Positions 17,841 through 24,778 of a stretch of 64,000 nucleotides of DNA are shown here, in pieces. The translations under genes and the position numbers were made by a program. The DNA lies in assembly GCF_000482365.1 (NCBI RefSeq), contig NZ_KI535308.1, forward strand, positions 183,823 to 247,822, written 5' to 3'. The notes under the pieces are model-generated. The model had not been told where the DNA came from. It was given only the letters and a program-made list of their open reading frames with translations, and did no database searches. The DNA comes from Porphyromonas uenonis DSM 23387 = JCM 13868 (lineage in GTDB: Bacteria > Bacteroidota > Bacteroidia > Bacteroidales > Porphyromonadaceae). The stretch's first letter is position 1. Every line of letters begins with the position of its first letter.

Positions 17841-19538
17841 CTAGCGACGATCTTTGAGCGATACGGTACGGTTGAAAACCAGTGCGCCTGGACGGCTGTC
17901 GGGATCGACCGTAAAGTAACCAACTCTCTGGAACTGCAAGTGATCCCCTACCTGAGCGTCTCGTAAACACTCCTCGACATAAGCATGCTGCACGATGAGT
18001 GAGTCGGGATTGAGATGGTCCTTGAGCTCCTCAGCAGGAATACCTGAGGGGTCTTCCTCTAGGAAGAGGCGGTCATAGAGACGTACCTCAGCATCTAGCG
18101 CATAGGCCGTAGAGACCCAGTGTATCGTAGCCTTGACCTTACGATTGCTACCTTCCATGCCTGTTTTGCTGTCCAGGTAAACTTCGGCAAGGACAGCGGT
18201 CACATTGCCCTCGGCATCCTTTTCGCAGCCAGTACACTTAATGATGTAGCCACCACGTAGGCGCACGTCCAAGCCACCAGGTGTAAGGCGATAATACTTC
18301 TTCGGAGCCTCCTCCATAAAGTCGCTCCGATCGATCCAGAGCTCACGCGTAAGGTGCTGAATATGCGTGCCCTCCGATAGATCCTCAGGGTTATTGACCA
18401 TCTCTAGCGCTTCGTCGTGACCCTCTGGGAGATTGGTCAGGATGAGCTTGACAGGATCTAGGACAGCCGAGACACGTGCTGCGTGCTTGTTGAGATCGTT
18501 GCGCACAGCATGCTCTAGGAGCGAGAGATCAATGGTGCCCTCATAGCGGGTATAGCCAATCATGCTGACGAAGTCACGGATGGACTGTGGCGTGTAGCCC
18601 CTACGACGCAGACCGCAGAGGGTCGGCATACGTGGGTCGTTCCAACCAGTGACTAGCCCCTGCTGCACGAGACTGAGGAGCTTGCGCTTGCTCATCATCG
18701 TGTAGGTGAGGTTGAGGCGGTTAAACTCAAACTGATACGGTCTGTAAGTGGTGCCCTCGGGCATCAGGAGCTCCACAAGATAGTTGTAGAGCGGACGATG
18801 CGGCACGAACTCCAAGGTACAGATCGAGTGGGTCACCCCCTCGAAGTAGTCGCTCTGTCCATGCGCAAAGTCGTACATAGGATAGACCTGCCACTCTGTA
18901 CCAGTGCGGTGATGCGGGCGCTTGATGATACGGTAGATAATCGGGTCGCGGAAGTGCATATCGTCCGAAGCCATATCGATCTTAGCACGGAGCGTCATAG
19001 CGCCCTCGGGGAATTCGCCCGCATTCATACGGTGGAAGAGATCCAAGCTCTCCTCAGCGGAACGATCACGGTAAGGGCTATTGATGCCAGGGGTCGTGGG
19101 CGTACCCTTCTGCTGGGCAATCTCCTCGGCGCTCTGCTCATCGACGTAAGCATGGCCCGTCATGATGAGACGCTCGGCAAAGGCGTAGAGCTGTGGAAAG
19201 TAGTCCGAAGCGTAGCACTCCTTACCCCACTCAAAGCCGAGCCAGTGGATGTCCTCACGGATAGCGTCCACGTACTCCACATCCTCTTTGATCGGGTTGG
19301 TATCGTCAAAGCGTAGATTGCACACACCACCATACTTCTGAGCGATGCCGAAGTCAATGCAGATAGCCTTAGCGTGACCTATGTGTAGGTAGCCGTTAGG
19401 CTCTGGTGGGAAGCGTGTCTGCACACGTCCATCGTACTTACCGCTCTGGATGTCCGCTACGACAACCTGCTCTATAAAGTTTAGTCCCGTGCTCTCTGCG
19501 CCATTGCTTGCAGCATCCTCTAGTGGAGTCTTGTTCAT
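17841..19538 (-). CDS. glnS: Glutaminyl-tRNA synthetase
   Basis: Class I synthetase charging tRNA-Gln, 565 residues. Signature PPEPNGYLHIGHAKA places HIGH at 52-55; the second ATP motif is MSKRK near residue 280. The C-terminal anticodon-binding beta-barrels are present (ELWIDRSDFMEEAPKKYYRL). Having GlnRS means this organism need not use the transamidation route for Gln-tRNA. A -7 box lies about 70 bases upstream. Confidence 0.97.
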   Translation of the reverse strand: MNKTPLEDAASNGAESTGLNFIEQVVVADIQSGKYDGRVQTRFPPEPNGYLHIGHAKAICIDFGIAQKYGGVCNLRFDDTNPIKEDVEYVDAIREDIHWLGFEWGKECYASDYFPQLYAFAERLIMTGHAYVDEQSAEEIAQQKGTPTTPGINSPYRDRSAEESLDLFHRMNAGEFPEGAMTLRAKIDMASDDMHFRDPIIYRIIKRPHHRTGTEWQVYPMYDFAHGQSDYFEGVTHSICTLEFVPHRPLYNYLVELLMPEGTTYRPYQFEFNRLNLTYTMMSKRKLLSLVQQGLVTGWNDPRMPTLCGLRRRGYTPQSIRDFVSMIGYTRYEGTIDLSLLEHAVRNDLNKHAARVSAVLDPVKLILTNLPEGHDEALEMVNNPEDLSEGTHIQHLTRELWIDRSDFMEEAPKKYYRLTPGGLDVRLRGGYIIKCTGCEKDAEGNVTAVLAEVYLDSKTGMEGSNRKVKATIHWVSTAYALDAEVRLYDRLFLEEDPSGIPAEELKDHLNPDSLIVQHAYVEECLRDAQVGDHLQFQRVGYFTVDPDSRPGALVFNRTVSLKDRR

Positions 19539-19604
19539 TGCATCTATATCTTATCGGAGACCCTTGCGCCGTGAAGTAGCCTCCCTCGGTTATCTATCTG
19601 AGTA

Positions 19605-19612
19605 CAAAGGTA
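19605..19612 (-). promoter_or_regulatory. Putative -7 box (minus strand) for glnS
   Basis: TACCTTTG on the minus strand in the gap between the upstream gene and glnS; the -33 region is not recognisable. Confidence 0.55.
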
Positions 19613-19627
19613 GATAAAAAAAGCACG

Positions 19628-20263
19628 CTACTCGACGTCGCTGGGGGTGCGGCCCGCTAAGGTGAGGCTAAAGCCGTAGCGATAGCGGTGAGCACCGTCG
19701 CTCTTGTGGATCATCTCTTGCGTCTGCTCCCACTGCTTGACCCAGAGAGGACGCACCTCTTCGCTATCCTCCTCGGCACCCTCGTGGGGCATCTCCACTA
19801 GGGCGACCTCTACCTGCTCCTCGGGAGCTATCTCCGTCTGCAGGATGTACTGTATCAAGCTCATAGCGAGCATGTCGAGCCACAGCTCTCTGGGCACCTC
19901 CACGGGCAAGCCCTCGAGCCTTTGCGCCAGGCTGGGGTCTGTCACGATGAGTGTCAGGTAGCCCTCACGCACCTCCTCTACAGGTATGCCCATAGGGTAC
20001 TGCAGCGACACCTCCATGTGAAAGTCTTCGTCTGCCACCAACTCGGCAAGGCGTAGCGAGAGAGCGTCAAAGAGGGCATCTGCCTGGCTGTTTGTGTAAA
20101 GGAGCTGCGGATAAGCCCCCTCGAAGGGCAGCTGCTCGTAGAGCGTGTGCCACGGGTAATAAGGGAGGAAGTGACCCACAGGAGCCGTGGGCATATAGAT
20201 ATTGTGTGAACCAAAGTGATGTGGCTCAGCTAGCTCTTCGGCTATCTTCGTCTGATCTGTCAT
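19628..20263 (-). CDS. Unknown acidic protein
   Basis: A 211-residue protein I do not recognise. It is acidic, has no signal peptide or membrane span, and contains aromatic segments (GHFLPYYPWHTLYEQL) and a central region suggestive of a mixed alpha/beta fold. A run of glutamates (GAEEDSEEVRPLW) precedes the C-terminus. It lies 15 bases downstream of the CCA-type nucleotidyltransferase on the same strand and is probably co-transcribed with it. Codon use resembles its neighbours, so it is likely a real gene of the lineage. Confidence 0.75.
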   Translation of the reverse strand: MTDQTKIAEELAEPHHFGSHNIYMPTAPVGHFLPYYPWHTLYEQLPFEGAYPQLLYTNSQADALFDALSLRLAELVADEDFHMEVSLQYPMGIPVEEVREGYLTLIVTDPSLAQRLEGLPVEVPRELWLDMLAMSLIQYILQTEIAPEEQVEVALVEMPHEGAEEDSEEVRPLWVKQWEQTQEMIHKSDGAHRYRYGFSLTLAGRTPSDVE

Positions 20264-20278
20264 AGTTCTGTCTGTCTT

Positions 20279-21745
20279 TCAGTCATTAGTAGGTTGTGCG
20301 GGCTCACCCTCTTGTGGCTTGAGCCCACGCTCGGCAGCTTCCTTGAGGAGCAGCTCACGAGCAGGCTCATATTCATTGGGTATCTCACCGTCTAGGATCG
20401 CATTCTTGATCCGCTCCTTGAGCGTCCCCACGATCTGCGAAGGCGGAATCCCAAAGAGACGCATGATCTCGGCGCCATCGATCGGCGGAGCAAAGTTGCG
20501 AATGCGATCCTTCTCCTCCACCTCTTGGAGCTTGCGTCGTATCATCTGGTAGTTGTCCAGGACCTGCTGTACGCGCTTCGGATTCTTGCTCGTCACGTCG
20601 CTCTCCACCAGCGTCATCAAGTCCTCTATATCATCGCCCGCATCAAAGAGCAGACGACGTATCGCCGAGTCGGTCACCCCCTCATCAACGAGCGAAGAGG
20701 GACGCATGTGTAGGTCTACCAGCTTGGCAACATACTGCATGTGGCTGTCCAGCGGGAGCTTAAGCCGACGAAACATTCGCGGCACCATCTTAGCCCCTAT
20801 ATAGTTATGATTGTGAAAGGTCCACCCCTGCTGTGCATCCCAGCGCTTCGTCTTAGGCTTCGCAATGTCATGTAGCAGAGCTGCCCAGCGAAGGTAGAGG
20901 TTGTCACTCTTTGCCGCCAACTGGTCAACCACTTGATAGGTATGCGCGAGATTGTCCTTGTGCCCCACACCGACGACCGTCTCGGTGCCACGCAGTAGCT
21001 GCACCTCGGGCAGGATCAGCTCCAGTAGCCCCGTCTGCTCCATCAGGGATAGCCCCACACTGGGACGCGGCGAGAGCATGATCTTGTTGAGCTCCACGAT
21101 GATACGCTCCGCTGAAACTATCTTAATGCGCTCTCGGAGCTTCACAATAGCGTCAAAGACGGCATCATCGATGAAGAAGCCCAGCTGCGAGGCAAAGCGC
21201 ACCGCACGCATCATCCGCAGCGGATCATCATCGAAGGTAACCTGCGGATCGACCGGCGTGCGGATCATATAGTCCTGCAGATCCTCCAGCCCGTAGAAGG
21301 GGTCTACCAGCTCGCCATAAGTACGTTCGTTGAGCGAGATAGCCATCGCATTGATCGTGAAGTCGCGTCGCTCCTGATCATCTTCGAGCGTTCCATCCTC
21401 GACGATCGGCTTGCGACTATCTCGCTGGTAGCTCTCACGACGCGCTCCGACGAACTCCACCTCCACGCCCTTGTAGCGCAGCTGCGCCGTACCAAAGTTC
21501 GCAAAGACATGCACCTGGCACTTTGGCCCTATCTCCCGAGCCACCGCTTTAGCCAAGGTAATGCCACTGCCCACGCAGACGATGTCTATATCATTGCTCG
21601 GGCGCTGTAGGAAAAGGTCACGCACCCATCCACCGACCACATAGGTCTCCAGATCAAGCGTATCAGCCACACGCCCCACCAGCGCAAAGACTGGATGGCG
21701 CAGGTACGGACTGTAGTCAGCATAAGGGTCAAAAGGTATCGGCAT
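20279..21745 (-). CDS. CCA-adding-type tRNA nucleotidyltransferase with HD domain
   Basis: Class II polymerase-beta-fold nucleotidyltransferase, 488 residues. The fold signature GGWVRD is at 38-43 with metal-binding DID at 52-54; RRDFTINAMA and DPLRMMRAVRFASQLGF are diagnostic for the CCA/PcnB family. An HD phosphohydrolase domain follows (LLHDIAKPKT near residue 290). It most likely builds or repairs the tRNA 3' CCA end. Poly(A) polymerase is an alternative, but the HD domain and the lack of another candidate in the window favour the CCA role. Confidence 0.93.
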   Translation of the reverse strand: MPIPFDPYADYSPYLRHPVFALVGRVADTLDLETYVVGGWVRDLFLQRPSNDIDIVCVGSGITLAKAVAREIGPKCQVHVFANFGTAQLRYKGVEVEFVGARRESYQRDSRKPIVEDGTLEDDQERRDFTINAMAISLNERTYGELVDPFYGLEDLQDYMIRTPVDPQVTFDDDPLRMMRAVRFASQLGFFIDDAVFDAIVKLRERIKIVSAERIIVELNKIMLSPRPSVGLSLMEQTGLLELILPEVQLLRGTETVVGVGHKDNLAHTYQVVDQLAAKSDNLYLRWAALLHDIAKPKTKRWDAQQGWTFHNHNYIGAKMVPRMFRRLKLPLDSHMQYVAKLVDLHMRPSSLVDEGVTDSAIRRLLFDAGDDIEDLMTLVESDVTSKNPKRVQQVLDNYQMIRRKLQEVEEKDRIRNFAPPIDGAEIMRLFGIPPSQIVGTLKERIKNAILDGEIPNEYEPARELLLKEAAERGLKPQEGEPAQPTND

Positions 21746-21811
21746 ATCTATCTCCTCTATATGGTAAACGATGGCTGTCGCACAAGTACTACAGCCTCAG
21801 GTGAAGCGTTA

Positions 21812-21819
21812 CAAAGGTA
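21812..21819 (-). promoter_or_regulatory. Putative -7 box (minus strand) for the CCA-type enzyme
   Basis: TACCTTTG on the minus strand, 66 bases upstream of the start codon. Confidence 0.5.
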
Positions 21820-21861
21820 ATACAAATTAGAGACTGTAGCCTTCGAGCAGTGTCGAATAGG

Positions 21862-21891
21862 TTGCCACGTCAATAATTATACTTACATTTG
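21862..21891 (+). promoter_or_regulatory. Promoter of the RRM protein gene
   Basis: TTG (21862-21864), 19 bases, then TACATTTG (21884-21891): a good Bacteroidota promoter. It predicts a leader of roughly 210 bases before the start codon at 22111. Confidence 0.6.
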
Positions 21892-22110
21892 CACCCAGCA
21901 AACGGAGGAAAGCATCGACGGCTATGGCACACATTAAGAATTTAGATAGTCGCCCTCTCTCGCCCGCTATATAATGACGACAAATATCGCCGTGACAGTA
22001 GATGGCAGTATGGTAGCAATTCAGACAGTTTGAGATCTGTATCACATTCGTGTGATGTCTCTCTCCCCAATGCTTCACTAATTATTTTCCCTTTTTCCCT
22101 TTTTCCCTTT
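21892..22110 (+). other. Long leader of the RRM protein gene
   Basis: About 215 bases between the predicted promoter and the start codon. It holds two very short frames in succession: ATG 21924 to stop 21974 (16 codons) and ATG 21974 overlapping that stop (19 codons). It ends in a tandem CCCTTTTT tract (22089-22110) directly before the start codon. Whether the short frames are translated is unknown. Confidence 0.4.
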
Positions 22111-22371
22111 ATGACCCTATATTTAGGCAACTTAAGCTACCGAGTTCGTGAGAACGACTTGGAGCAACTACTCGGCGAGTACGGAGAGGTCTCCAACGCT
22201 CGTGTCGTCATGGATCGCGCCACTGGGCGTTCACGCGGATTCGGCTTTGCCGATATGGCTGACGAGGATGCTCGTCGTGCTATCGAAGCTCTTAGCGAGC
22301 AGGAGTTTGAGGGGCGTCGTCTCCTCATTCGTGAGGCTGAGGATCGTCCTCGCCGTGAAAGAAAGTTCTAA
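22111..22371 (+). CDS. Single-RRM RNA-binding protein
   Basis: A small protein of 86 residues that is almost entirely one RNA recognition motif: RNP2 LYLGNL near the N-terminus and RNP1 RGFGFADM in the middle, followed by a short basic tail (DRPRRERKF). Such Rbp proteins are abundant post-transcriptional regulators in Bacteroidota and cyanobacteria. An in-frame ATG at 22030 would add 27 residues of no domain character from the leader, so 22111 is preferred. The stop is followed by a bidirectional terminator shared with the convergent aldolase gene. Confidence 0.92.
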   Translation: MTLYLGNLSYRVRENDLEQLLGEYGEVSNARVVMDRATGRSRGFGFADMADEDARRAIEALSEQEFEGRRLLIREAEDRPRRERKF

Positions 22372-22453
22372 AGAGCATTCTGAGCAAAGTCAAGCCGTAG
22401 TGAAGCGAGACTAGACATCTCCAACTCTCGGCACGGTTTACGCCAATCCCATT

Positions 22454-22497
22454 AAAAAGAGGAGTTACCACCCATACGGGCGATAGCTCCTCTTTTT
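22454..22497. terminator. Bidirectional terminator between the RRM and aldolase genes
   Basis: AAAAAGAGGAG (22454-22464) pairs with CTCCTCTTTTT (22487-22497), giving an 11-bp stem with T-runs on both strands, suitable for the two convergent genes. Confidence 0.88.
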
Positions 22498-22514
22498 GTG
22501 TATCTATAGTAGGT

Positions 22515-23396
22515 TTACTTGATCGAAGCCTGATAGACGTCATCGACCGACTTCTCGATCGTAGCGTTGAACTCCTCATCGCTCTGCTGTGCCGTCAGGC
22601 CCTCAGCCAGTGCACGAGAGAAGGAAGCGATAACGCCCTTATTGCGAGCGAGTAGCTCGTTAGCGTGCTCACGGCTATAACCGCCTGACAGAGCCACTAC
22701 ACGAAGCATATTAGGATGCTCGATGACCTCCTTGTAGAGATTGTCCTCCGTGGGGAGCGTGATCTTGAGCATGACAGGACGATCCAGCTTGTCTAGGTGT
22801 GCTAGTAGCTCACGCTTGAGGATCTCCTCAGCCTTAGCCTTATCTGGGCAGTGGATGTCCACCTCAGGCTCTAGGATAGGCACGAGATCATGAGCTAGAA
22901 TCTGCTTGCCCCACTCAAACTGCTGATCGACGATAGCCTTGATACCCTTCTCATTAGCCTCCTTGATGACACTACGCATCTTGGTGCCGAAGATATGGTA
23001 CTTCGTAGCATCCTTGAGCAGATCATTGAGTCCTGGGAATGGCTTCATCAGCTGTACACCATCCTGTAGCTCCTGCAGTCCCTTGTCGACCTTAAGGAAG
23101 GGGACGATATGCAGCTTCTCCCAGAGATAGTCAGCCGTGTTCATGCCATCGATCTGACCACGCATCGTGCGCTCGAAGAGGATCACACCCACGAGCTTGC
23201 CCGTAGCAAAAGCTGGGCTCTTGATCATACGAGTACGCATTTGGTGGATCAGGTCAAACATCTCATCCTCAGTCTTCCAGGCATCCTCAGTGATACCATA
23301 AGCCTTCAATGCCTTAGGCGTAGAGCCACCACTCTGGTCGAGAGCTCCGATGAAGCCACGACCACTTTTCATCTGTTCTAATTGCTTCTGATTCAT
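22515..23396 (-). CDS. Class I fructose-bisphosphate aldolase
   Basis: Schiff-base aldolase of glycolysis and gluconeogenesis, 293 residues. [14 protein letters not shown] lies at 17-30, the Schiff-base lysine is K211 in PVMLKITLP, and phosphate-binding [16 protein letters not shown] follows. It belongs to the short bacterial class I group related to the animal enzymes. A -7 box lies about 100 bases upstream on the minus strand. Confidence 0.95.
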   Translation of the reverse strand: MNQKQLEQMKSGRGFIGALDQSGGSTPKALKAYGITEDAWKTEDEMFDLIHQMRTRMIKSPAFATGKLVGVILFERTMRGQIDGMNTADYLWEKLHIVPFLKVDKGLQELQDGVQLMKPFPGLNDLLKDATKYHIFGTKMRSVIKEANEKGIKAIVDQQFEWGKQILAHDLVPILEPEVDIHCPDKAKAEEILKRELLAHLDKLDRPVMLKITLPTEDNLYKEVIEHPNMLRVVALSGGYSREHANELLARNKGVIASFSRALAEGLTAQQSDEEFNATIEKSVDDVYQASIK

Positions 23397-23498
23397 ATTG
23401 TGTAAAAAGTAAGTTAGACGCTTATCAATCGCTTAGCTCTCCTCCTGGGAGAAGTCCGAGACGCGACCCATCCGCCACCGTCTCTGCCATAAACTCCT

Positions 23499-23506
23499 CA
23501 AAGGTA
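23499..23506 (-). promoter_or_regulatory. Putative -7 box (minus strand) for the aldolase gene
   Basis: TACCTTTG on the minus strand. The leader to the start at 23396 is about 100 bases. Confidence 0.55.
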
Positions 23507-23547
23507 ATAAAAATAAGTCACATAGCCCACTCACGCTTCGCTTGAAG

Positions 23548-23932
23548 CAGGGCTGACGCATGATAATTGCTCCGTTAGGAGCTACACATTAGCGACAAGC
23601 GAGACTTGGATGAGTTCATTATATATTATTGCTGTCCGACTACTCAACTTCGACCAATCTACAGTTTTCTTCGTAGGAAACTCTAGTTTCATACCTAGGA
23701 AACTCTAGTTTCATACCTGGGAAACTTTAGTTTCATACCTAGGAAACTCTAGTTTCATACCTAGGAAACTTTCGTTTCATACCGTATGGAACTTTAGTTT
23801 CATACCGTATGAAACTTTAGTTTCACCCAAGTGGTACTGATAGTTAGCTCATTTCCGCAGAACGATCTACTCGATGCCCCCTCAAAAAGCTTTCACTAGA
23901 CAGCAATAACTATATATAATGCGTCAGCCCTG
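23548..23932. mobile_element. MITE-like element family 2, copy 1 (385 bp)
   Basis: Perfect 14-bp terminal inverted repeats, CAGGGCTGACGCAT at 23548-23561 and its complement at 23919-23932, are flanked by a perfect 10-bp direct repeat TCGCTTGAAG (23538-23547 and 23933-23942). A second, inner inverted repeat pairs 23618-23636 with 23899-23920. No transposase is encoded. The core is a 22-bp-period palindrome array. Confidence 0.87.
23677..23825. repeat. 22-bp-period palindrome array inside family 2 copy 1
   Basis: About seven units of the type TTTCATACCTAGGAAA; GAAAC occurs at 23677, 23699, 23721, 23743 and 23765, exactly 22 bases apart. The last two units change to TTTCATACCGTATGAAA-like forms at slightly altered spacing. 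There are no unique spacers, so this is not a CRISPR. Confidence 0.88.
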
Positions 23933-24013
23933 TCGCTTGAAGTTGCGGTTTTGGAATGGAAAGTATGCGCACTCGACCATACTAAATAGAGCAAGTGTCA
24001 AGGAAACCGAACA

Positions 24014-24172
24014 ATTCCTCCGTGGAGATCTTGGATTTTCCAGCGAGAAACGGAAAAAATCTTCCGAACTTTGATTTCTTTCTTCCGAACTTTTATTTCG
24101 CCCCTCCGTGACGAATTTTCGTTTCCTCGTAAGCTATCGCGTATTTCCTCCCGAGGGATCCAAATCGCATCG
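24014..24172. repeat. Degenerate palindrome array
   Basis: Decayed units such as ATTCCTCCGTGGAGAT (24014) and TTTTCCAGCGAGAAAC (24036) keep a 21-22 base spacing, followed by CTTCCGAACTTT-type units at 24061 and 24082. It looks like an eroded version of the arrays at 15797 and 51313. Confidence 0.6.
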
Positions 24173-24182
24173 GAGCCATCAG

Positions 24183-24357
24183 GAGACTGTTGCATAAAGG
24201 CGAATCGCTGTGTTGCTCTCGGGCTTCGGCTTCGGTCACATACGGAGGTATGCTCCCTTCAGACCTCACCCTCAGAGCCTTGCGCTTCATCCTTTCTGCA
24301 AAGTCAGGACAATCTTGCAAGCAAGATTGTGAGACTGTTGACTTTTGCAACAGTCTC
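24183..24357 (-). mobile_element. MITE-like element family 1, copy 3 (175 bp)
   Basis: Full-length copy in reverse orientation with both 12-bp ends. Flanks ATCAG (24178-24182) and ATAAG (24358-24362) match at four of five bases, so the target duplication has one mismatch. Confidence 0.88.
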
Positions 24358-24416
24358 ATAAGAGTAATCAGAGTTGTCAGTTGTGCGCCTTCCGCAAATT
24401 GGGAATCAGATGAGAT

Positions 24417-24442
24417 GAGACTGTTGACTTTGCGACAGTCTC
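24417..24442. repeat. Solo end-hairpin of element family 1
   Basis: GAGACTGTTGACTTTGCG and the following ACAGTCTC reproduce the 26-27 base hairpin of the family 1 left end without the rest of the element. No target duplication is seen. It may serve as a terminator-like hairpin. Confidence 0.6.
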
Positions 24443-24448
24443 AAAAAA

Positions 24449-24615
24449 GGACCTCGTAGAGGTCCGACGCTTCGTAGCCGTCGGTCGGAGGGGCAAAGCC
24501 CCGAACGACCGATGGATAGGCAAATGTAGTAGAAGATCGACCCCTTGTGGGTCGGACTAGACTCCGTATAGCTCAGCGGCTTTGCTCCTCCGACTGACGC
24601 TTACTCGTGCGATTC
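24449..24615. other. Hairpin-dense intergenic segment
   Basis: Successive inverted repeats: GGACCTC/GAGGTCC (24449-24465), nested CGGTCG..GGGGC/GCCCC..CGACCG (about 24481-24513) and CGACCC/GGGTCG (about 24539-24556). No open frame and no tRNA cloverleaf could be drawn. It could be a small structured RNA or a relic; I see no family I can name. The 23397-24778 gap otherwise holds the elements listed separately. Confidence 0.4.
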
Positions 24616-24658
24616 GCGAAGCAGAAGAGTATCCGACAGCTATATTATTGAATAGTGT

Positions 24659-24666
24659 TACCTTTG
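24659..24666 (+). promoter_or_regulatory. Putative -7 box of the decayed kinase-LRR gene
   Basis: TACCTTTG, with about 110 bases of leader. The region from here to the start codon is nearly identical to 27623-27742 upstream of the intact paralogue, which marks the left edge of the duplicated block. Confidence 0.65.
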
Positions 24667-24778
24667 TGAGGCGAGGGCGTGGAGGGACGACAGCTATTGC
24701 GCTTCAGCAGGATGTAGCCCCTTCCTCTTTGCTTTGTGCAACGACTGAAGGTGTCATATAGAGAGATAATGTAAAGAG

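Noticed and set aside
22030-22110. Upstream start for the RRM protein
   Set aside because: The extra 27 residues have no RRM character and come from the leader with its CCCTTTTT tract.
23677-23825. CRISPR-like regular repeats
   Set aside because: The 22-bp period leaves no room for spacers; units are contiguous palindromes, and no cas genes are in the window.
24449-24615. tRNA or known riboswitch in the hairpin-dense segment
   Set aside because: No cloverleaf, no TTCGANTC-type T-loop and no riboswitch core could be drawn.
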